Of a stretch of 64,000 nucleotides of DNA, positions 58,401 through 64,000 are shown piece after piece (within the stretch, counting starts at the first letter, position 1; the number at the start of each line of letters is the position of its first letter). Position numbers and translations under genes: made by a program. Under the pieces are notes generated by a model. The model was given only the letters and a program-made list of their open reading frames with translations, was not told the origin of the DNA and ran no database searches. Origin of the DNA: Tribonema minus (taxonomy: Eukaryota > Sar > Xanthophyceae > Tribonematales > Tribonemataceae); contig JAFCMP010000063.1 in assembly GCA_017506865.1 (NCBI GenBank), forward strand, positions 250,501-314,500, written 5' to 3'.

Positions 58401-58976
58401 ACTGCCAATGACCGCCCGGGTGCGGCGCCCATGTCCAGTATGGCAGCAGCCACGATGATTTTGATTGCAATCTTCATAGACGGGTGGGGCATACAGGGCG
58501 AGGTGTGCCCATGGCGGTGCAGTGATGTGAGCCCCACCTCCACGCATGCGATCAGCTGCCCCAGCCAGCACATACGGGGGCACAACGCGACACACACTGC
58601 CCAAAAGCGGTGCCTGCAGCGCATCTTGAGACAGCACCATGTCTCTATTGTCCGCAATGAGGACGCTAGCGTCTTCAAGGTACCGGGGTATCGGGCGGAC
58701 ACAGTCATTGACCCAGGGTGTCTGCACTTTAGCAGTACATACCGTAATAAGGGAATAGTGCTAGACTCTAGTAGACACAAGTGTGCGCGCGCCCACAGCG
58801 AGCTCGTACCTGACAGGCAAAACAAATGCCTCGAACACGGACGGCTATGCTGCTGGGGTGGGGGAGGACGCGAAGGTCAAGCACCACACCGGCACCTTGA
58901 CGTCATCTTGGGCTTTTGTGCCATTCGTGCAGGAGTCGTACGGACGGCTGGGCAAGCAGACAAGCCTTTTTGTTAA
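55401..58976 (+). CDS. LINE reverse transcriptase and start of RLE domain
   Basis: Copies element RNA at a nicked target. The frame is closed upstream by TGA at 55398-55400 and ends at 58976. RT motifs: QFGVGYRSGVEHVAARA, motif A LDCENAFNSVDR (~residue 380), motif B GCQQGDPLGPLYFA (~440), motif C FLDDLNVL (~488; the two Asp bind metal). After a thumb region and an Ala/Thr-rich linker with an acidic patch comes the zinc knuckle CPWRC..HAISC (~1030) and GYRADTVIDPG (~1091) of a restriction-like endonuclease. The frame leaves the endonuclease at about 58770 because of a 10-base insertion absent from the other copy; the proper C-terminus continues in another frame to 59190. There is no good ATG near the start, which fits a frameshift from ORF1 rather than independent initiation. 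Family placement near RLE clades (R2/NeSL/RandI-like) is by motif only. Confidence 0.82.
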   Translation, partial: GARVRLHHGAGAFAHQVSQTLVQRGYRLLHLLAAMAFGRQPEGTGMPPAARLAALLSGDFAELLRKTLSAAAALRAPKPNNAAMASAQTNFDADWTEADSRQQTACAALSGKRRGVGLAAARLEAREACAPADEVTAQVLAAKHPETGTRPGVVDTPMEQVRGLVRDARRHCLHSAGVATTTGPAGSGSPVFESGQAHDHSDRPEDAASAAGRRLEVEAADILSTLSAAGAGKAGGLDGLRYEHLLMAAGPGAPVKAATRPVSSASPGLAGDSESDVMEPAFAHHLAKVFTTLLVEPELLPEQSQRLLRAAALSGIGQKRRPIACSSVWRRLLGSTAARSVKGKISGLLASMSQFGVGYRSGVEHVAARARVWHELYGTTIQLDCENAFNSVDRAAIVRGLMLFCPELLPHFESVYCGDTAPAMRVEVNGEARIICSHLGCQQGDPLGPLYFAVAAAFLLFYPDGVNATPGSMPAYGHSTAEPPAPHCAFLDDLNVLQAAYFDDAAAAGVAEVIRRLAAGGLRVRPDKSLAIAMRGTVFDEAARARLRALDIPFVDTTMPESSQGFTSVGVPVGHPAYVHAAMSKHLVDAGTWQLSWQLAGMARHHLQAAQFILRRSLTKRMGFLARVVDTALSETWLHAFDGFCAWTLERMLHLHGCSTAAAMKSHLLAACTAGDNEEASSGSVLVLPRLGPPELTDIAVPLRASRLPERRGGLGMPLLGLLAPAAYTAQACTTLRPAIIHATVAAGALRLGPDEHGAVTWFAQHSCAIREDQGLPPIIEAVRRSTRALTADGGEKSRTAVAEQLPASLLRWAADTTAAVSTLPTAVQAIYAATAVTETVTTEPAPHTHGIVPGAEAAAAAATVPGPQAAAAAAPSTPAKTQTSAEESSCSGGQEDDDDDWEAYADEICRKVVPRRRRGHFTHGLQAGLSNVLRRPYEDCLVEDLEAASAGAVGKPTQAAPIGDSRDTSRRRQQASARVLAQLRSQRASGAMAWMSVPPTANDRPGAAPMSSMAAATMILIAIFIDGWGIQGEVCPWRCSDVSPTSTHAISCPSQHIRGHNATHTAQKRCLQRILRQHHVSIVRNEDASVFKVPGYRADTVIDPGCLHFSSTYRNKGIVLDSSRHKCARAHSELVPDRQNKCLEHGRLCCWGGGGREGQAPHRHLDVILGFCAIRAGVVRTAGQADKPFC

Positions 58977-59190
58977 GGAGTTGGCAATGCACTCAGCACT
59001 GTGCTCAGGGGGGGGGAAGGCAGATGTGTTACGCAAGGCCGGGTTAGCTAAGCGTCAGATCCTCATTGAGCTGAGCATATCGCTGGCGCGGGAGTTGGCG
59101 GAGCGCGTCATGGCGTACACACGTGGAGCGCGAATGCTGGGCTGTGTTGCGGCGCCGGTATCCAAGCTCCTAGGGCACAGCGCAGACTAG
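58783..59190 (+). pseudogene. Displaced C-terminus of the LINE endonuclease
   Basis: The frame carrying VRAPTASSYLTGKTNASNTD, ESYGRLGKQTSLFVKELAMH and LARELAERVMAYTRGARMLG to TAG at 59188. In copy 2 it is continuous with the rest of the endonuclease; here it is separated by the 10-base insertion near 58766-58775. It is not expected to be translated as a separate protein. Confidence 0.8.
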
Positions 59191-59275
59191 GCTGCTGCGT
59201 TGACGCAAGCTTTTCGATTGCATAGGCAACCCGGCCTCCCTTGGGCCTTTATAAATACAAGTCCATACGTACAAC

Positions 59276-59854
59276 GCTGTCAACTGCCATCTATAGGTGA
59301 CGAAGTTGCTGCAGATGTTCGGTGTGCGAGGACATCTGCGACATCTACAAACACTGTGGCATGAGACAATTCCTTTCACGGTGAAGGTGTCAAATCGGTT
59401 GATTTGGTGCAATTAAGTCATAAGGTCACTACAAGGGTGTGAGCAACCTGCGCTGTCCAAAGTGTTGCAATTAATGCTGGGTTTGTACGACTGGTCAACC
59501 TCCGCTGTGCATTTCTGCACTCCCTGGGGCAGTGCTCGTGCCACAAGAGCCTACAATTGTGAGCCTAGAGCTCTGGTCCGGACCATTACGACGCCCTCAG
59601 GGCCGCAGAGGCGCATCATGTGCCTTTATTTTTTTATATTCTCGCCTTCAGGCACGAAAAAACTAGATATGTGGATACATGTCAAGCTTGATACCAGAGT
59701 ATACTATAGCCTGAGGGGAAGTCCTAAATTATATCAAGTGGTGTATGCAGTATATACGTACTTATGGACTTGCATGTATTTTTTTTCATCGCGCAGCACA
59801 AATTCTGGGTTGTGTTTAATATTGCAGTGCCGGTATAGTAGGGCGCAGTCACTC
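59276..59854. repeat. Dispersed repeat, inverted relative to 9.95-11.68 kb
   Basis: Bases 59270-59640 match 11680-11235 in reverse (ACAACGCTGTC..ACTGCCAT, CCTTTCACGGTGAAG, TCAAATCGGTTGATTTGGTG, CTCTGGTCCGGACCAT), and 59695-59750 match 10025-9955. A diverged TIR-family end lies at 59625-59665. Non-coding. Confidence 0.65.
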
Positions 59855-59965
59855 CCCAGTGCAGACTAGGCTGCTTTGAAGCGAACTTTTTCATTGCATC
59901 GGCAACACGGCCTCCCTTGGGCCTATATAATTTTATTTTTTGTGTCCATAAGTCCATCAGTCTAT
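59855..59965 (+). mobile_element. Decayed LINE 3' end
   Basis: GTGCAGACTAGGCTGCTTTG, then CATTGCATCGGCAACACGGC and CTCCCTTGGGCCTATATAA match the LINE 3' UTR (59183-59262) with many substitutions. It is an older, 5'-truncated insertion only 600 bp downstream of copy 1. Confidence 0.65.
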
Positions 59966-60382
59966 ACGCAGTTGAACTAATATATACGATATTCGAATAT
60001 ACGCCATATATGGTTGGCCTTTATACAGTATGTAGAATGTTTTGTCGCCGCCCCAAATATACGCATCTAGATCACCTGATTGCCAAGACTGAGAGGCCAG
60101 TTGATGACAGTTCTGATGATACTGACCAGAACTGTGCATCTGGTGACCTTTCAGCCTGAGGCTTCTAGACCTTCTAGACCCCTGGCAATGGGAGGCAGCC
60201 ACAGCAACACCCAGTCAGAGCCGCACTATTGCAGCTGCCAGCATAATCTTCATATGCATTGTAACTCTTGAACGAGTTCTTTCAAGCTCTGTGGAGGAAA
60301 GCGGTTGTGCCCGCAGTATTTTGGGGACCAGAGGCGCGCGCCCGACCCTCCTAAGCACCAAAGTGAATTCAATCAAAGTTCA

Positions 60383-60527
60383 CATGTGATGCACATGGAG
60401 TTTTCATGTGAATAATCCACTGATCATTGATAGCGATGTTAAGCTATAGCTTATATGTGATGTGCATAGAGTATGCATGTGAATAATCCATTGAGCATTG
60501 ATATCGATGTTAAGCTATAGCTTACAA
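60383..60527. repeat. Two-copy tandem repeat, about 72-bp unit
   Basis: Each unit has ATGTGATG..CATG..CATGTGAATAATCCA, then GATGTTAAGCTATAGCTTA. AT-rich and non-coding. Confidence 0.7.
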
Positions 60528-61074
60528 CAATAGGTTTGCTGAGTGCAGTTCAGTGCAAACCATTCATCAAATTGTCATTGACCATGTCCATTCCACCTGA
60601 CATACGCAAACTTATTTTCTCAATACTGGTTGTTTATGTTGTTCTTTTCGTTGGTCTCGATTGCATTTGCTGCTACGTAGTTCTCGCCTAGGCGCCTGTC
60701 AGTGAGCGCGGCTCCGGAGACCCCTGGGCCGGCCAGGCCGTGGCGACAACTTTGAAAAGTCCTGCATTATTGGGACGCCTCTACGGTGCCAGCCAAAACA
60801 TTATTTGCATCTCTGAAGAGTGGGCAATCACACGCAAGCGGGTACACAGGAAGTTACTTTAATTGTTGCAGATATGTATGCAAATCCTCAAATTGGCAAT
60901 TTGCCACTCGACTAGGACCAAAAGCGACACTTTCTGTGCAGCGAGAGTGGATGGCACATGTGGAGAACATGCATGCAGGCTTGATGCATCAGTAAAGTGT
61001 GCATGCGCGAAGCTCGAATGTGGGCTGTGTTGCACTGCTGGCATCTAGCACCAGTGTCCATGCTCGTGGGGGGC

Positions 61075-61178
61075 AGTGCAGACTACTCGTAGGTGCTGGA
61101 TAGGATTCAAACTCTACGAACACGCCGGGGTTACAATGGAGCCTCCCCGGGCCCTTGGGCCCTCATAGATACACGTTT
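61075..61178 (+). mobile_element. Older decayed LINE 3' end
   Basis: GCAGTGCAGACTACTCGTAG, then CCTCCCCGGGCCCTTGGGCC and CTCATAGATACACGT match the LINE 3' UTR in order, at lower similarity than the copy at 59855. Confidence 0.45.
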
Positions 61179-61796
61179 AAATGTGCAGCGTGCGCCGCAG
61201 CGCAACCGCATGGAAGGGAGGTCACACCTGGGCAGCCGGTGTCAGTGGTACGACGCCCATGAGCGGTTGGGTGCAAGGTCCTCAGGGCAGGTATCAACAA
61301 GGAGCAGCTGATGTATGCAGGATTTGCAGCTTGCAACGTATATTAGAAGGGGGGATGGGGGGAGTTGAAATACAGAAAATTTGTCAATGCACCTTGTGCT
61401 ACAGCTTTTTACTTGCTGATTTACTCAAGCCATTAAAAAACATCATAAAGCTGCACTCTTCTTTCAGTACATACAAGGTAAACCCTGAGGTTTTTTAGTG
61501 AAGGTGCTGACTTCATGAGATATCTGACGTAAACCTTGACGTTTTTGGGTGAAGTTGCTGTCTTTATCCAACCTTGTTCAAATACCGTATATAGTTGAAA
61601 ACTTCAGGCATTCACCTTCATTATCAGTGATCAAAACGAGGCCTCCCAGATGGAGCTTGCATCTGGGAACCAAAAGTGTCCGGTTCAGCTTGATCGGATC
61701 CATTTCTTTTTTTAAGAACACATTGCCACAGCCCACTGTAGCCTCAATTACGCTGCTTGGGGGACAAGCGAGAACCAGGAGACAGATCACTAACTA

Positions 61797-61874
61797 GCAG
61801 CAAAAGCAATGGAGACAAACAAGAAGGCGAGAACTGAGTAGCAGCAAAAGCAATGGAGACAAACAAGAAGCACC
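61797..61874. repeat. Short tandem duplication, 45-bp unit
   Basis: AGCAGCAAAAGCAATGGAGA, then CAAACAAGAAG occurs twice, 45 bases apart, upstream of the tRNA terminator. Confidence 0.75.
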
Positions 61875-61937
61875 AGTATTGTGAAGGGGAGTTGCAATGT
61901 GCAACATGCCATCAGTGGCCCATCATTAGTTGGGTGG

Positions 61938-61946
61938 AAAAAAAAA
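61938..61946 (-). terminator. RNA polymerase III terminator (T9) of tRNA-Arg
   Basis: Nine As on plus (nine Ts on minus), starting eight bases after the 3' end of the tRNA. Confidence 0.85.
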
Positions 61947-61954
61947 GAACCACG

Positions 61955-62028
61955 CAACCGAAGCAGGACTTGAACCTGCAACCCCCCGCTTCGTAGGCGG
62001 ATGCCCTGTCCGATTAGGCCATACGGTC
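61955..62028 (-). tRNA. tRNA-Arg (anticodon ACG)
   Basis: A 74-base minus-strand cloverleaf. The acceptor GACCGTA pairs with TTCGGTT (G-U at position 1-72, one T-T mismatch at 6-67). The D arm GCC..GGC lies within a good A box (TGGCCTAATCGG). The anticodon stem TCCGC/GCGGG has the loop CTACGAA, giving ACG (A34, read as inosine), which decodes CGU/CGC/CGA. The T arm GCAGG-TTCAAGT-CCTGC is perfect and contains the B box. There is no intron and CCA is not encoded, as expected for a nuclear gene. The single acceptor mismatch leaves a small chance of a pseudogene. Confidence 0.87.
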
Positions 62029-64000
62029 GGTTGACGAAGCTGTCGTCATTTGAATATCTGAACCGGCAAAGTTATGCAGGGCCCATCGGACCCGAGAGTG
62101 GCCTGATGGCCATGTAGACGCGAATCTGCTCGACATGAGAGCGGTTTGGAGCGGCCGGTCGATGTGAGAGCGGTATTGGTGCTGCCAGGCTGGACCGCTC
62201 GCAAGATATCGTGTTCACCAATTTGCTGCCAGCTGGAGCGCTCGCAACTAGATATCGTGTTCACCACTTCCAGCGTTGACATGTAACGCGTATCCAAAGC
62301 GAATCATGCGCGCACACTGTGCTGCCGCGGCAACAGCCAGCTTCTTCATATCCTTGCTTACGTTTGCAGAGGCTTCAACACCGGGCTTTTCGTACGCTGT
62401 CATAAGGGTTGTCGCAGCGGGTCATGTCTTTCCTGGCTGCGGGCGCCCCCAGTCGTGTGATGGAGCTCTTCAAATGAGCTCGGGTCAGCGGCGGAGGAGG
62501 CCCCGTCTGCGTCCCATTCATAGATGGCTTCATGTAGTAATAAGTTACTGTGTGTGTGTTGTGCATGGAAAATCTAGTAGGGTAAGGATTCGGCGTTTAC
62601 CGTATGTGCACACGCTAATGGGTTGCTCCCGGGCCGTGTGCCACATACACGCTCAATGTCATTGACATGCATTTCTTGTGCACACGCTAATGCATTGCTC
62701 CCGGGCTATGTGCATACGCGCTCATGCATTTCTCCCGGCCCATCACGCTTCAAGTTGGCAAGAATCGGTGCGTGAAGACCAAGGTTGACATTGACAGTGT
62801 CACAGCACTCACCTCTCTCAAGAAGCAGCTAAAAATTTCAGGCACTTCAAGGCTGCCGCGCCACCGCTCTCCCGGACCGCCAGAAGCAGCTCTGGCCGAA
62901 ACTGCGGAACAACGACGACATCGGCTAGCTGCGACTGGTTCAAAGCTTCAGTGGGCTGTACGGCATCTGCAGCTGGCAGCTGCAGAAGTTCTAGTAGCAC
63001 AACCCCGATTGTGAGGCATGCAACCCAGTACCATCATGCCAGGCCCTCAGGCTGTCGCACGAGGCCCTAATCCCCTGGCCAACAGCCTGCAGTCAGACCA
63101 GGCCAGGGTCACCCAGTTGCGGAGTAAACACAAGTTCGTGCAAGCTGAATTAGTCGATCTGTGTACTTCAAAGCAGGGTCTCAGACTCAGTCTGGCAGCG
63201 GTGGCGGCGGCGCCCGCCGGCCCAGTGGCGTAGGCATGCCTGCAAGCAGCCGCCCATCCAAAGTGAATTGGCCCAGACTGAGTGGCACTGCAACAACTTG
63301 AAGCGTCCAACCGCTCGCGATGGCATTGCAGCACTTATCGTGGGATATATCTTTAGCTCATGGACCAGCAATTATTGCAGACGGGCCGCGTACGCAATTC
63401 ATGCGTTTCACACCGCACCTGACCTCGATGGGCGCACGTGCTCATGCGGCAGCACCGACCATGATGAATTCGTCAAGTACAGCGAGAAATTACAGCAGCG
63501 CAAACTGCCAGTGGGACGCTGCTGTCCAGCAGCAGCTGCCATCATGATGGGTCCAGAGGCTCTGTGCGCCTGTGCGCCCAGGTGGTCAATGCAACGCATT
63601 TCGACCTGTACGATTGTCAGGTGGTCAATGCAACGCATCCAAGGCAGTGGAAGGAAGTCCAGTCAGGAGGTCATGGTGTCAGGTGTCTTAATGTAGCAGA
63701 AAGGGAATTCGCACTGTAAGCCCTACTTCAACTACTGCAGCTCCACCTAGGGTTGCCTCACTACAGCTCAAACCGCACAGCGATGAGGACTACTAGTAGT
63801 ACATGCAGCTGTGCGCACGCGCGAGGCAGTAGATTAGTGAGGGCCCCGGCCCGGGGGAACAGGGCAAATCAGCTCGAGCGATAGCGGCGCACAGCGTGAC
63901 GGCGGCGCGGGCGGCGGCCATGGCAGACACAACACTGTGGCACTAACAGTCTGTCAGTGAGAGTGATGCATGCTTTAAACATATCTCAAGCATCGTGGTA
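62029..64000. other. Right-hand end: small tandem repeats, no gene supported
   Basis: Small duplications occur at 62130-62275 (GATATCGTGTTCACCA twice) and 62600-62740 (CACACGCTAATG, GCTCCCGGGC). Plus frames at 62724-63014 and 63018-63233 look compositionally coding, but the minus strand is equally open (VVVPQFRPELLLAVRESGG), and no splice partner or family decides between them. A GGTCAATGCAACGCATT block is repeated at 63580 and 63620. Confidence 0.35.

Larger units (their letters stand above)
52018..59275 (+). mobile_element. RLE-type LINE copy 1 (OTU protease, RT, endonuclease)
   Basis: A long non-LTR retrotransposon copy. Coding order: zinc-binding N-terminus, OTU-type cysteine protease, a further zinc motif, reverse transcriptase, C-terminal zinc knuckle and restriction-like endonuclease, a short 85-base 3' UTR and a 3' end at the TATAAATACAAGTCCATACGTAC motif. 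There is no LTR and no APE-type endonuclease. Two frame breaks (55401-55461 and 58765-58775) make this copy defective as a single protein. The 5' limit is unknown; 52018 is only where the ORF1 frame opens. Just past the 3' end (59272 on) begins a dispersed repeat also found inverted at 11235-11680. Confidence 0.85.

Noticed and set aside
62724-63233. Possible exons at 62.7-63.2 kb
   Set aside because: Both strands are open with similar composition; no splice chain or family evidence decides the strand.

Overview
The window reads as nuclear DNA of a photosynthetic eukaryote with a red-lineage secondary plastid (stramenopile, haptophyte or similar); I cannot name the species. The evidence is: GT-AG introns in every resolvable gene; two proteins that begin with a signal peptide ending in an A-A-F motif, typical of bipartite plastid targeting in these algae; a nuclear-encoded bacterial-type sigma-70 factor; an AT-rich fragment of secA, which is plastid-encoded in this lineage; and interstitial CCCTAA (TTAGGG-type) telomere repeats. 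Genes are few, have many exons and are embedded in repeats. Open frames are long and often overlap on both strands because coding DNA is GC-rich, so I chose frames by splice phase and protein family rather than by length.

Layout. 1-7205 (-): an animal-type haem peroxidase gene that runs off the left edge. About 7765-8158: a nuclear insertion of plastid DNA (secA), abutting a broken PUB-domain gene on the minus strand (8160-8700). 9011-12036: a repeat field with a TIR-bounded element and a dispersed repeat shared with 59 kb. 12037-17571 (+): an ankyrin-repeat gene. 18570-19330 (+): a tandemly duplicated exon segment. 21122-23491 (+): a probable plastid-targeted protein of unknown function. 24256-37720 (-): a large SLX4-like gene (UBZ4 finger, coiled coil, C-terminal SLX4 domain) with at least 11 exons in agreeing phases. 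39474-42393 (-): a plastid sigma-70 factor of six exons. 42719-45237 (-): a 5'-truncated LINE copy. 46342-47171 (-): a second small probable plastid-targeted protein. 47.58-51.6 kb: palindromic and tandem repeats with exon-like pieces. 52018-59275 (+): a longer LINE copy. 59.3-64 kb: old LINE ends, small tandem repeats and a tRNA-Arg(ACG) gene.

The mobile element is a restriction-like-endonuclease (RLE) type non-LTR retrotransposon that also carries an OTU-type cysteine protease motif and zinc-finger motifs. The two main copies are nearly identical and so young; comparing them shows which frame breaks are private to one copy. A minimal insertion of its last ~27 bases lies in the SLX4 intron inside an 11-bp target duplication.

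Other unusual structure: three fold-back (inverted-repeat) modules, two of whose arms look like exons; poly(C) tracts serving as polypyrimidine tracts at 3' splice sites; a minisatellite seeded on a 5' splice site; and a TTGAAGT/ACTTCAA motif that recurs in non-coding DNA. The sigma factor and the two targeted proteins probably act in the plastid, SLX4 in nuclear DNA repair, and the peroxidase in the secretory pathway or outside the cell; I see no operon-like linkage among them.
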